Source: Clostridiales bacterium (GTDB lineage: Bacteria; Bacillota; Clostridia; Oscillospirales; Oscillospiraceae). Taken from it: a stretch of 58,553 nucleotides of DNA. The DNA lies in the NCBI GenBank assembly GCA_022764045.1, contig JALERU010000043.1, positions 1-58,553 of the forward strand, written 5' to 3'. Each line of letters starts with the position of its first letter. Within the stretch, counting starts at the first letter, position 1. Below the pieces are notes generated by a model that saw only the letters and a list, made by a program, of their open reading frames with translations, searched no databases and was not told the DNA's origin. This document shows positions 1 to 7,783 of the stretch, in pieces. The position numbers were made by a program, and so were the translations under genes.

Positions 1-71
1 AAAACTCCTTTCTATCCGTGGCAATCGGGACTTATGACTATGGTGTGCGTAAAGTAAAGAGTGTCACTTTT

Positions 72-100
72 GCCGGTTGGGTTCAACCGGCATATTTTTT
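72..100 (+). terminator. Rho-independent terminator
   Basis: Stem GCCGGTTG / CAACCGGC (72-79, 84-91) followed by a T-rich tract (94-100). The T-run is on the plus strand, so it most likely ends a gene lying left of the window. Confidence 0.7.
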
Positions 101-102
101 TG

Positions 103-768
103 TCAAGGTGCCACGGAATTTTCTTTTTCGGACAGCCTGTTTTCGGCTTCCGTCACTATCCCGAAGAGGTCGCCCATAGATACTTTGGTGCGTCCCTCAT
201 CGTAGATATGTAAAATTCCGTCTAAAAACCGCTTCATATCTTCGATCGGTATTTCCATCTCTTTGCGATACACTCTTTCTTCGATTGCTCCAACCTCAAT
301 CGCATACCGCATAATCGACTGCTTCAAGCACTCGTCCTCCGCCACACGGTCAACCTCCGCCATAGCGTTGGCAAAGTAATGGCACAGCACCGAGTACAGG
401 TCAACCATCTTGCCGAGGAATGTGGTAAGAAGCTGCTGGTGCGGCTCTCCGCTGACCGTGGAGGAAACTGTATCAAGGTATTTTTTGATATGCTCCTCAA
501 TGTCCTTTTGGCAGAGAGTGCGGGCATCATATTCCTTTTCCTCGGAAAGCCCTGTCAGCCATTCGGGAGTGGTAAGTAGCGCACCGGCAAGACCGTTGAT
601 AATCATAGTACGCTTCGGGTCAACGCCGTCTGCTTCATACCGCTGAATGGTGGATTTGTTTACGCCGATACGCCTTCCAAGCTCCGGCATGGTAAGGTTT
701 AGTTCTGTTCGGCGCTCTTTTACCCGTTCACCGACCTGTTTTGCGGTGAACTCAATTTCTTTTTTCAA
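103..768 (-). CDS. XRE-family helix-turn-helix repressor of the mobile element
   Basis: A 221-residue protein. Its N-terminal lambda-repressor-like HTH (about residues 8-65) carries an ERRTELNLTMPELGRRIGVN helix-turn-helix and a KSTIQRYEADG recognition segment. The helical C-terminal part has no motif I recognise. A TTG start is preferred because AGGAGG sits 7 nt upstream of it; the upstream ATG has no ribosome site. It is transcribed divergently from the excisionase gene, with a consensus promoter between them, the usual layout of an element's immunity/excision switch. It probably represses the excisionase promoter through the paired GTTGCRAAACARG sites (inference). Confidence 0.8.
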   Translation of the reverse strand: MKKEIEFTAKQVGERVKERRTELNLTMPELGRRIGVNKSTIQRYEADGVDPKRTMIINGLAGALLTTPEWLTGLSEEKEYDARTLCQKDIEEHIKKYLDTVSSTVSGEPHQQLLTTFLGKMVDLYSVLCHYFANAMAEVDRVAEDECLKQSIMRYAIEVGAIEERVYRKEMEIPIEDMKRFLDGILHIYDEGRTKVSMGDLFGIVTEAENRLSEKENSVAP

Positions 769-792
769 GGTTTTCACCTCCTGACGAGTATG

Positions 793-821
793 ATTATAGC
801 ATATCAAAACGCAGATTGCAA
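793..821 (-). promoter_or_regulatory. Sigma-A promoter of the XRE repressor
   Basis: On the minus strand TTGCAA (816-821) and TATAAT (793-798) are separated by exactly 17 bp, and the repressor ribosome site follows shortly after. Confidence 0.75.
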
Positions 822-860
822 CCCCAAAACGAGATAAATATTAAAAATAATTCTTGAAGA

Positions 861-927
861 GTTGCGAAACAGGTTGACAGGAGGCGGCAAAATAAGTATA
901 ATTAAGATTGTATAGTTGCAAAACAAG
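861..927 (+). promoter_or_regulatory. Paired repeat, candidate repressor operators
   Basis: GTTGCGAAACAGG (861-873) and GTTGCAAAACAAG (915-927) are direct repeats 54 bp apart that bracket the excisionase promoter, one just upstream of the -35 and one just past the start of transcription. The placement suits a repressor binding cooperatively; the identity of the binder is inferred from the neighbouring XRE gene. Confidence 0.45.
873..902 (+). promoter_or_regulatory. Consensus sigma-A promoter of the excisionase gene
   Basis: TTGACA (873-878), 17-bp spacer, TATAAT (897-902): both hexamers are perfect consensus. Confidence 0.85.
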
Positions 928-951
928 TATTTCAAAAAGGAGGATGAGACA

Positions 952-1167
952 ATGAACGCAGTTAAAATAGGTATGACCATCGAGGAAGCCGCCGAATGTA
1001 CGGGTATCGGCAGGAACACAATGCGGAAATTGGTGGACTGGGGCAAGCTGCCTGTCTTAAAGGTGGGACGCAAGACCATTATCCGCAGGGACACGCTGGA
1101 GCGTTTTATGACGGTCAATCAGGGCAGAAACCTGCTCAGTCAGAACGATGTCCGCAAGGTAGAGTAA
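952..1167 (+). CDS. Excisionase-type / MerR-like HTH DNA-binding protein
   Basis: 71 residues. The segment TIEEAAECTGIGRNTMRKLV followed by a basic LKVGRKTIIRR wing is typical of excisionase-family DNA-binding domains (helix-turn-helix 17), where an aromatic/basic wing reads the DNA. The ATG was chosen because AAGGAGG lies 8 nt upstream. It is the first gene rightward of the divergent promoter region and precedes the relaxase. It probably promotes excision or controls element genes. No integrase is visible nearby, so its partner is lost or lies left of the window. Confidence 0.8.
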   Translation: MNAVKIGMTIEEAAECTGIGRNTMRKLVDWGKLPVLKVGRKTIIRRDTLERFMTVNQGRNLLSQNDVRKVE

Positions 1168-1172
1168 CCGTT

Positions 1173-1359
1173 CTCTCAAGCCCTCGGCGTTTGAGAGCGA
1201 AATACACCCCTCGCACAAACCTGCGGTTTGTACTCAGCGTATTTCGCCCCTGCGGGGAGCTACCGTACCGCCGCTTGCAGGAATATCCTGCCGCTTTGGT
1301 ACGGTGCTGTTTCAGAAGCCGGCTGCTTCCGAAACAGCCGCAACCGACAAGTCGGTTGC
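1173..1359 (+). other. Five tandem stem-loops upstream of the relaxase (candidate oriT or structured leader)
   Basis: Consecutive near-perfect inverted repeats fill almost the whole excisionase-relaxase gap: CTCTCAA/TTGAGAG (1173-1197); GAAATAC/GTATTTC (1199-1245) enclosing ACAAACC-tgc-GGTTTGT; ACCGTACC/GGTACGGT (1262-1305) enclosing GCAGG/CCTGC; GCTGTTTC/GAAACAGC (1306-1338); and GCAACCGAC-aa-GTCGGTTGC (1340-1359). Position directly before a relaxase gene suggests an origin of transfer, but nic cannot be located by eye. Confidence 0.55.
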
Positions 1360-1396
1360 AAAATGAGAACGGTATGTTTCAAAGAAAGGTTGAATT

Positions 1397-2803
1397 ATGG
1401 CAAGACACAGCTTCATACAGATGTCGAAGCTGCCTAATGTCAAAGGAAGAATATCGTATATCACCAGCCACGCAAGACAGGAAAATCTGTACGCCACCTA
1501 CCGCACCGCAGACAATACCTTTTGGAGCAATCTTGCAAGGGAGAGCCAGCAGGAGTTTCAGCGCAGCGGCGCAGAGGGGAAATGTATCGAGGCAAGGGAG
1601 CTGATTATCGCCCTGCCCGAAGTTTACACGTAGTACGAGCCGCAACAGGTGCTTGAGGATTTTACAGACGAGTTCCGCAGGCGGTACGGCGTGGAATGTG
1701 TGTCGGCGCTTCACCACAACAAGCGTAAAACCAATTACCACATTCACCTGATTTTCAGTGAAAGGAAGCTGCTCCCTGAGCCTAATGTGAAGATCGCAAC
1801 CCGAAGCGTGTTCTTTGACGAAACGGGGAAACGGGTACGCACCAAGAAAGAGATCAGCGGCGAGGGCGGACAGATCAGAAAGGGCTGTACCGTTATCAAA
1901 AAGGGAGAGGTTTACGAAAGCCATCTGTTCACCGTAAAGGATGACCGCTTCAAGAGCGAGATTTTCCTTCGGGAGGTAAAAGAGGTTTATACAAACCTTA
2001 TCAATCTTCACATTGAAAATCCCGAACAGCACCTAAAGGTGTTTGACAAAAACAGCGTGTACCTGCCCACAAAGAAAATAGGCAAGAACAACCCTAAAGC
2101 CGCAGAGATTGAAGCCGACAATGCCGCAAGGCAGGAATGGAACAGGACGGCGGATATGGCTCTTGTTACGGGAATATCCGAAGCAAAGATTTTGGAGGTC
2201 AAGCAGACTGAGATACACGACAAGGTGAGTCAGTCTATCCGCAAAGGCGGTTGGCTGCCAGATCTGTTCCGCAGTATCGTGAACAAGGCGAAAGACTTTT
2301 TGCAAAACCTTATCCGAGAACACGGGATGCCGCCGAAGCCCACGCTCAGTATCAATATGACAGAGTTCCGCACTATGCGAAATCTGATGATACGGGTGCA
2401 GGACGAGGCGAGGGCAGTCCGCAGTTTGCAGGAGGAAGTTCCCAAGCTGAAAGAACAGCTTTCCGAAGTAAAGGGCATTTTCAAGGGTAAGGAGCGCAAG
2501 GCTCTTACAGAGCGGATACAGCAGACCGAAAAGGAAATATCCGAAAGGCTGGATAAGCTCCCCGATATTCTCAGGGAGGACGGTTATCCCGATGTGCAGG
2601 CATTTATGGCGACCTATCGGGAAGCGGAAGCCGTTGTGGAACAATACAACCGTGACCTTGCCGAATGGGAGCGTCAGGTGAAACAAAAGAGCAGACCGCC
2701 AAGACCGCCCGAAAGGGAGAGCGTCCGAAACAGGCTCAGGCAGTTGCAGGAACAAGGCAGGCAACAAAAGCCACGAAAGAAATCCTTTGACAGGGAAAGG
2801 TAA
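1397..2803 (+). pseudogene. MobA/MobL-family relaxase interrupted by an in-frame TAG
   Basis: Two collinear reading frames (1397-1633 and 1634-2803) lie in the same frame, separated only by a TAG codon at 1631-1633, so one nonsense change splits a protein of about 468 residues. After the stop the relaxase metal-binding signature is intact (HHNKRKTNYHIHLIFSER, three-histidine type), followed by a long charged coiled-coil region and a basic C-terminus. In family members the N-terminal piece carries the first conserved block. AAAGG precedes the ATG. It is probably non-functional unless the amber codon is suppressed or the C-terminal part is re-initiated; no good ribosome site is seen just after the stop. 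Confidence 0.8.
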
Positions 2804-2934
2804 CTTCCAAACAGAAAGCAACACCGTCGAGCAGTTAAGCCGGCGGTGCTTACATAGAGAAAAATAGGGCCATGAAAAATGTCACAGGTTCATCGGCCCT
2901 GCGTTTATCACTCAGGCTTTTTGAGAACTGTCAC

Positions 2935-3100
2935 TTACAAATGCTTTGCTTCAATCAATGTTTTCTGTATGCATTTCGGACAAAACAGCGGAAAATTCTC
3001 AAATATTGCATCAGATTGAATTTTAGTCCGTGTATTATTCCAACAAACGGGACAGAGTACTGTGATACCAGTCCAGAAACTTATCATGCATCTCTTCGCC
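2935..3100 (-). pseudogene. Cys-rich KTR small protein remnant
   Basis: The minus strand encodes LCPVCWNNTRTKIQ... followed by FENFPLFCPKC and TLIEAKHL, which matches the small 'cysteine-rich KTR' proteins common in Tn916/Tn1549-type elements, including the two CPxC knuckles. A TAA at 2935-2937 cuts it where the family continues, and the remaining downstream codons (VTVLKKPE) still resemble family sequence. The upstream reading frame is shifted, so no intact start was found. Limits are approximate. The rest of the 2804-3172 gap contains nothing else I recognise. Confidence 0.5.
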
Positions 3101-3172
3101 CTTTTCCCGAGCTTTTACGGCTTCCCCTTTTCCAAGCCAACATCACGACACTACTGATAACTACAACAACAA

Positions 3173-3664
3173 TCATTCGTATTCTGGATTTATGACATAA
3201 GATGGATAGGTAAGGGGTTTTCTCACGTAGTCCGAAATTGGTTCACAGTAGTAATATTCAACCGCTGTCCACCCTTTTTCCTCCATTACCTTCAAATAAC
3301 CACTTTCAAGCATTTCTTCTTGTGGAACGTCCAAAAAACCACCCAACGCTAGAACCAACAGTAAAAATAGACTGGTTATCGTATAGGCAATCGGTATAAG
3401 AGTCCATGTAATACGGAACCTGCGTTGTTCGTTTTCTTTGTTTTTTTCGGTTTTTTCCTTATGAATCAGGAAGATGAAAAATATGAAAAGCGCCCCGGCA
3501 AAAAAAGAGAGCTTGTATGTCCAAGATACTTTTAAAGATTCCACACAAGAACGATATTCCAAGCCATACTGGTTCAAAACAAGCTGGATAGTATAAATTG
3601 CCGCCAAAACAAAAACATACACAGAAAGGATTCCTATTATCGTCTTTTTTAACTTGTGAACCAT
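3173..3664 (-). CDS. Small membrane protein of unknown function
   Basis: 163 residues with three predicted membrane segments: about residues 7-29 (IIGILSVYVFVLAAIYTIQ), 53-67 and 88-112 (the last ends LLLVLALGG). A Lys/Glu-rich cytoplasmic loop (HKEKTEKNKENEQRR) lies between the second and third. The C-terminal soluble tail contains WTAVEYYYCEP. I do not recognise a family. It sits between decayed element genes and next to the PepSY remnant on the same strand. It is intact and preceded by a GGGGTGG-like ribosome site. It may be cargo of the mobile element. Confidence 0.6.
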   Translation of the reverse strand: MVHKLKKTIIGILSVYVFVLAAIYTIQLVLNQYGLEYRSCVESLKVSWTYKLSFFAGALFIFFIFLIHKEKTEKNKENEQRRFRITWTLIPIAYTITSLFLLLVLALGGFLDVPQEEMLESGYLKVMEEKGWTAVEYYYCEPISDYVRKPLTYPSYVINPEYE

Positions 3665-3707
3665 GTTACCACCCCTATTTTGATTTTAGGTTTTGAGCTC
3701 TGTTCGT

Positions 3708-4165
3708 TCAATCTACATCATATTCTATGATTTTCCCATCGGAGAAACGAATTTTATACTCGTACTCTCTACCAGAAGAATTAAACCCTATTTCATAAAC
3801 CTCAATGCCATCTTCGTAATCTTTCTTTGCTTCCTTGAAAGTTACATCCTCTATATTCGCATCGGCATGTTCAATGGCAATCACTTTTGCGTCCTCTAAG
3901 TCTATCTGAGTTCCATCAGTCGGTTGGATATCATTCAGTGAGTGGTAATGCTCAACGTCTCTTCTGCAAACGGAACCAATGGATGTATCAATCTCGTATA
4001 TCTGTACGCCATGTTCATATCCAATTTTTTCTCAGTAAACGCCGCATCATTTTCATCGATACCGGCATCTGTCAAAACTTTTTTGCAGCATCAATACCGA
4101 CCGCAAATCGAAAGTGCAAATTGAAATTCCTTCTTAGTTCACCTTAAGTGTTCAACCGAAATCAT
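3708..4165 (-). pseudogene. PepSY-domain protein, frameshifted
   Basis: The minus strand carries a C-terminal PepSY domain reading DAKVIAIEHADANIEDVTF...GREYEYKIRFSDGKIIEYDVD and stopping at 3708. Upstream, family-like pieces VLTDAGIDENDAAFTEKK and GYEHGVQIYEIDTS fall in different frames. Each break is at a run of six A, as though one A had been lost twice, and the first frame also has stops. The original start is probably ATG at 4165, with GGAGGAG upstream. PepSY domains bind or inhibit proteases or sense the envelope. Real decay and sequencing error in homopolymers cannot be separated here. Confidence 0.6.
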
Positions 4166-4443
4166 TGATTCTACTCCTCCTTACGTATGCTGACATTCGT
4201 ATGTCTGCTTGTATTTTTTTCAGTATGGAAGCAGAAGTTAAAGTCAACTTAAAAAAAGTGTGAATAAAATATGAAATGGGAAATCGGCAATTACCCATGA
4301 CCGCTCACCCTTTTTTTATAATTCACATCCTTGACGTCTTGTTTCCGAAATTTCGTGATTTTATCGTCTGCGTGTGTTCTTCGGAATGCCGGCAGACTTT
4401 TTATGTTTTATGACCTATTGTCTGAGACAGCCCTGTGTTACAA

Positions 4444-4827
4444 TCAGCCTGATGCATAAACCAATTCTTCATTGATGACTTCCTCAACCGCATTACGGAT
4501 ATTATTCATTTTTTGCACCCATTCAAGCGGTTTGTCTACTTTTAGTTGCTCTGTCACGCCCTGCCTATCGGCATATTCCTTTGCCAGCCGAAGGAACATA
4601 TCCTTTGCCTGTTCGTCAACCTCGGCAAGGTAGGCATTGAGCCTACCGCTTGTGAGCAGATTAGTATAGGTGATTCTGTGATACTCTTTCAGGTAGCGCA
4701 AGTGCCGCTGTCCCCATATCCCGATAATCATTTCTTCTTCGGGTGGTAATGTAAGACAAGGCAGATAATATTCGCCTTGCAGTTCGTACCAAAGGCCATT
4801 GCTTTCATCATAAATGTACTTGTCCAT
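4444..4827 (-). CDS. tnpV: TnpV transposon-encoded protein
   Basis: 127 residues starting MDKYIYDESNGLWYELQGEY, with IGIWGQRHLRYLKE, YTNLLTSGRLNAYL and the C-terminal MNNIRNAVEEVINEE. This is the family pattern of TnpV, an accessory protein carried by Tn4451-like mobilizable transposons of clostridia. The second ATG is chosen because GGAGG lies 8 nt upstream of it; the longer frame to 4884 has no ribosome site. Its biochemical role is not established; it usually sits beside large serine recombinases, none of which is visible here. The 278-bp gap to the PepSY remnant holds only AT-rich sequence with no gene I recognise. Confidence 0.8.
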   Translation of the reverse strand: MDKYIYDESNGLWYELQGEYYLPCLTLPPEEEMIIGIWGQRHLRYLKEYHRITYTNLLTSGRLNAYLAEVDEQAKDMFLRLAKEYADRQGVTEQLKVDKPLEWVQKMNNIRNAVEEVINEELVYASG

Positions 4828-5260
4828 CTTGAAATCCTCCAGTATAATATATTCGCACATATGCCACAGTTTCCCGATTGCCACTCGCTGTTATATCTTG
4901 TTATCAGATTTTTCTTCCCTTGTTTTTGCCCTTATAAGGTAGCAAAGGAAGCATAAACACAAGTGAAATCGTATAAAGGGATAAGGCGGACGCACTGCGA
5001 TAAATCCTTTATTTTCAAGCGTTTTGGAGGATTTTATTAAAACCTTATGAGGGACAGTAACCACTTATGAAATCGTGGTTTTCAAATTCCGGCTTGTCGG
5101 GATGTTCCTATTTACGGACGGAGCTGTTGATATGTTCCTTCGGTCAAGTTGGATGCACGGACGGAAAATGTAGTTAGCAAAATCATTTTCTCGTGCCATG
5201 GGGAGACGCTATGCTTACTCACAAGTAGTAAGAAGTGAGTGGAAAACGTAGTTCTCTCCC
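4828..5260. other. Intergenic composition junction, no gene seen
   Basis: About 430 bp without a convincing reading frame. Composition changes from AT-rich to GC-rich across it, so the right boundary of the element probably lies here. I found no integrase gene, obvious attachment core or long terminal repeat. Confidence 0.4.
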
Positions 5261-5289
5261 TTGTCCCATAGGCGAAGAGAGAATATAAT
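5261..5289 (+). promoter_or_regulatory. Promoter of the flavin reductase gene
   Basis: TTGTCC (5261-5266), 17-bp spacer, perfect TATAAT (5284-5289). A TTCTCT / AGAGAA inverted repeat (about 5252-5282) overlaps the spacer and could be an operator. Confidence 0.6.
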
Positions 5290-5343
5290 AAAAACGTATT
5301 TTTGTCTCAAGCATTGGATGAAAACCAAAGGAGGACAACCCCA

Positions 5344-5895
5344 ATGAGAAAAGATTTTGGACCGAAGCCCATTTTGTATCCCATGCCAGTGCTAATTTTG
5401 GGCACGTATAATGAGGACGGCACCCCCAACGCCATGAATGCCGCCTGGGGCGGGATTTGTGGGGAGAATAAGATTCTCATTGATTTGGGAGGTCACCGGA
5501 CCACGGATAATCTGCTGCGGAACAAGGCCTTTACCGTTGCGGTGGCCGACGCGGCCCATGTGGTGGAGGCGGATTACGTGGGGGTGGTTTCCGGCAATGA
5601 GGTCCCTGACAAGGTGGCCCGGGCCGGACTGCACACCGTTGCCAGCAGCCGGGTGAACGCACCGATCATTGAGGAGTTTCCCATTACCCTGGAGTGCCGG
5701 CTGCTGCGGGTGACCGAGGAAGGCGTGGTGGGAGAAATCCTCAATGTCTGCGCCGACGAGCGGGTCCTGGACGGGGCCGGGCAGATCGACCCGTCGAAGG
5801 TGGAGGCCATCACCTATGATCCCGTTGGACACACCTATATTAAGTTAGGCGATGTGGTGGGCCACGCCTTTTCCGATGGGATGCGGCTGAGGTAA
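5344..5895 (+). CDS. Flavin reductase-like FMN-binding protein
   Basis: 183 residues of the flavin reductase-like (FMN-binding split-barrel) family: N-terminal YPMPVLILGTYNEDGTPNAMN, then AAWGGICGE, TTDNLLRNKAFTVAVAD and ADYVGVVSG. These proteins bind FMN and often act in flavin or nitro-compound reduction in the cytoplasm. The ATG at 5344 follows AAAGGAGG by 8 nt; an upstream in-frame start is poorer. It is a single-gene unit with its own promoter and terminator. Its electron donor and physiological substrate cannot be deduced. Confidence 0.85.
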   Translation: MRKDFGPKPILYPMPVLILGTYNEDGTPNAMNAAWGGICGENKILIDLGGHRTTDNLLRNKAFTVAVADAAHVVEADYVGVVSGNEVPDKVARAGLHTVASSRVNAPIIEEFPITLECRLLRVTEEGVVGEILNVCADERVLDGAGQIDPSKVEAITYDPVGHTYIKLGDVVGHAFSDGMRLR

Positions 5896-5908
5896 AGGCA
5901 GTGTTGGG

Positions 5909-5925
5909 GAGAAACCCAACGGAAA
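5909..5925 (+). repeat. 17-bp direct repeat, left copy
   Basis: GAGAAACCCAACGGAAA occurs here, just after the flavin reductase stop, and identically at 7755-7771, just before the ribosome site of ddh. The two copies bracket the SDR/AraC pair. Confidence 0.6.
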
Positions 5926-5935
5926 GTCTAAAACC

Positions 5936-5977
5936 AAAACGGTCGATGCCAGGAGGAAGGGCATCGACCGTTTTCTT
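5936..5977 (+). terminator. Rho-independent terminator
   Basis: AAAACGGTCGATGCC / GGCATCGACCGTTTT stem with an 8-9 nt loop. It lies between convergent flavin reductase and SDR genes and has T-runs on both strands, so it can serve both. Confidence 0.85.
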
Positions 5978-6027
5978 GTGACAGGATGGTTTTTGTTCGG
6001 GATCGCCAGGATCGCCGCCCCCTCCTT

Positions 6028-6798
6028 TTAGGCGTGGATATTCCCGCCGCCCTCAACATTGAGATTTTGCCCGGTGATCCACCGGCTGGCGTCGCTGGCC
6101 AGAAAGACCGCCGCGGGCGTGATGTCCTCGTAGGGGTCTCCGGGGCGGCGGAGGGGGTTCTGACTGAGACTGTCTTTTACATATTGCTTCTCCGCATCCG
6201 ACAGGGCACAGAGCCCGGCGGTGACGTTTTCGGTCACTGCGCTGGGACTGAGGATGTTCACCCGAATCCCGTACTGGCCCCACTCACGGGCGGCCACGCG
6301 GGACAGACCGCGAATGGCTTCTTTGGTAGAAGCGTATGCGGCATAGCCTTCCATTCCCAGGTCACCGCTGCCGGAGCCAAAGTTGATGATAGAAGAGGAT
6401 TTCCCCTTCAGGTAGGGGAAGCACAGCCGCATCATCCGCCAAGTGGCCAGGAAGCCGCTGGTCCAGGTGGTGGTCAGTTCTTCCTCTGTGTGGTCCAGGA
6501 AAGAATGGGGAGAGCTGATGGATACCGCGTTGTTTACCAGAACGTCGATGGTGCCAAAGGTGGTAATAATGTCTTTGACAAAGCCCTCTAATTGGGCCTG
6601 GTCGGTCAGGTCCACCGGCTTTGAGAGTACCTTTGCCCCCAGAGACTCACATTCCTTGGCTGTCGTTGCCAGCTTGTCTGCAGACCGGGCACAAATGGCC
6701 AGGGATGCGCCCTCCCGCGCAAAACGCAGGGCGATCTGTTTTCCCAATCCGCCGCTGCATCCGGTGATAACGGCGATCTTTCCGTCTAAAGAGCCCAT
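6028..6798 (-). CDS. Short-chain dehydrogenase/reductase
   Basis: 256 residues with the classical SDR layout: cofactor-binding TGCSGGLG near residues 12-19, VLVNNAVSI (structural NNA motif), and catalytic Y-A-S-T-K preceded by INFGSGSG supplying the serine. The C-terminal WITGQNLNVEGGG is typical of the family. It catalyses an NAD(P)-dependent alcohol/ketone reaction in the cytoplasm; the substrate is unknown. The second ATG is chosen because AGGAG lies 7 nt before it and abuts the first ATG. It is divergent from the AraC-family regulator, which probably controls it. Confidence 0.9.
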   Translation of the reverse strand: MGSLDGKIAVITGCSGGLGKQIALRFAREGASLAICARSADKLATTAKECESLGAKVLSKPVDLTDQAQLEGFVKDIITTFGTIDVLVNNAVSISSPHSFLDHTEEELTTTWTSGFLATWRMMRLCFPYLKGKSSSIINFGSGSGDLGMEGYAAYASTKEAIRGLSRVAAREWGQYGIRVNILSPSAVTENVTAGLCALSDAEKQYVKDSLSQNPLRRPGDPYEDITPAAVFLASDASRWITGQNLNVEGGGNIHA

Positions 6799-6957
6799 AT
6801 GGATCATCTCCTATTAGAATTAGTTTAGGAAACGCTTGGGAAGCCCTTGTTCCCAGAGCGTCTATACAATACAGTTTACATTCATTGTAGACAAAGAAAA
6901 GCTTACCGTATATACTGTTTCCGCATGGATTATCAAAAATCTGCGGAGGTGAAATTT

Positions 6958-7728
6958 GTGGATCCAGCAGCAATCAGAACAGAATGGGAACGGGACCGGC
7001 GCCGAGAGGACTGGGGCGATGGGTTCACCCTTCAAATGTTTCCCGAACAACTTCAGAGCGTCCGGGATGGAGATCCTATGGCCCTGGAGGCAGTGAATGT
7101 TCCGGCCATGTATGATTACTACCGTCAGGCGATTCCAGACAAAGGGATGCTGGGACAGATCTTTTCTTATCTCTGCGGTTGCCTGATGGTGGCAGCCTGG
7201 CAGGGGGGGCTGCCATTGGACTATGGCGCGGCGCTCAGCGGAAGATGGTTGCATTGCGCAGAGGACTTTGACAGCGTTTCCGCCTTTGTGGATGCCCTTT
7301 TGGGGATGCAGCAGGCCTTTGCCGCAGAGGTTCGGCGGCACAGAGAGTATCAAACCGGCCACGCTGTGTTGGACAAGTGCGTGGCCTATATCTATGAGCA
7401 TACAGGGAAGCGAATCTCCGTGAACCAGTTGGCGGCGTCTCTGGGGTACAGTACGTCTGGGCTCCAGCATCTGTTTCGGCAGCGGATGGGGATGAGTTTA
7501 ACCGCCTATATCCAGCGGGAAAAGCTGCGGAAGGCAAAGTACCTGCTGCGGTACACCGATCTGACCTGTGCCGCCATCAGCGAGAGGCTGTCCTTTTCCT
7601 CCCAAAGCCGTTTTTCCGCCCTGTTCCGCCGGGAGGTGGGGATCACACCCATGGAATACCGAAGACAAGGGGAGTTTGGGGGAAAACAAAACCAATCAGG
7701 TCTTGCCTCTGGGTTCGGGATGGAGTAA
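6958..7728 (+). CDS. AraC-family transcriptional regulator
   Basis: 256 residues. The C-terminal AraC/XylS double helix-turn-helix (about 136-235) runs from DKCVAYIYEHTGKRISVNQL through LGYSTSGLQHLFRQ to SRFSALFRREVGITPMEYRR. The N-terminal 130 residues match no ligand-binding domain I recognise. A GTG start is preferred because CGGAGG stands 8 nt upstream; an ATG at 6925 is an alternative. It is divergent from the SDR gene across about 160 bp and 55 bp upstream of ddh. Regulation of the SDR is inferred from the divergent arrangement. Confidence 0.85.
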   Translation: MDPAAIRTEWERDRRREDWGDGFTLQMFPEQLQSVRDGDPMALEAVNVPAMYDYYRQAIPDKGMLGQIFSYLCGCLMVAAWQGGLPLDYGAALSGRWLHCAEDFDSVSAFVDALLGMQQAFAAEVRRHREYQTGHAVLDKCVAYIYEHTGKRISVNQLAASLGYSTSGLQHLFRQRMGMSLTAYIQREKLRKAKYLLRYTDLTCAAISERLSFSSQSRFSALFRREVGITPMEYRRQGEFGGKQNQSGLASGFGME

Positions 7729-7754
7729 AATACTACCATTCAAAAAGGTTAATT

Positions 7755-7771
7755 GAGAAACCCAACGGAAA
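7755..7771 (+). repeat. 17-bp direct repeat, right copy
   Basis: Identical to 5909-5925. It ends immediately before the AGGAGAGG ribosome site of ddh. Confidence 0.6.
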
Positions 7772-7783
7772 AGGAGAGGTATT

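Larger units (their letters stand above)
1..5250. mobile_element. Decayed integrative/mobilizable element remnant
   Basis: This AT-richer block contrasts with the GC-rich sequence that follows from about 5.3 kb. It holds hallmark accessory genes of Tn916/Tn1549/Tn4451-type elements: a divergent XRE repressor and excisionase, a MobA/MobL relaxase (nonsense-interrupted), a Cys-rich KTR remnant, a broken PepSY gene and TnpV. No integrase, coupling protein or type IV secretion gene is visible, so only part of an element lies here; its left end is outside the window. The right limit is approximate. It is placed between tnpV and the flavin reductase promoter because composition changes there; no attachment-site repeat was identified. 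Confidence 0.7.

Noticed and set aside
1171..1396. Hairpin series considered as a CRISPR array
   Set aside because: The stems differ from each other in sequence and length, with no repeat-spacer periodicity and no cas genes.
2872..3195. Plus-strand frame of about 107 codons
   Set aside because: The minus strand carries recognisable Cys-rich KTR codons here; the plus frame has no ribosome site or family features.
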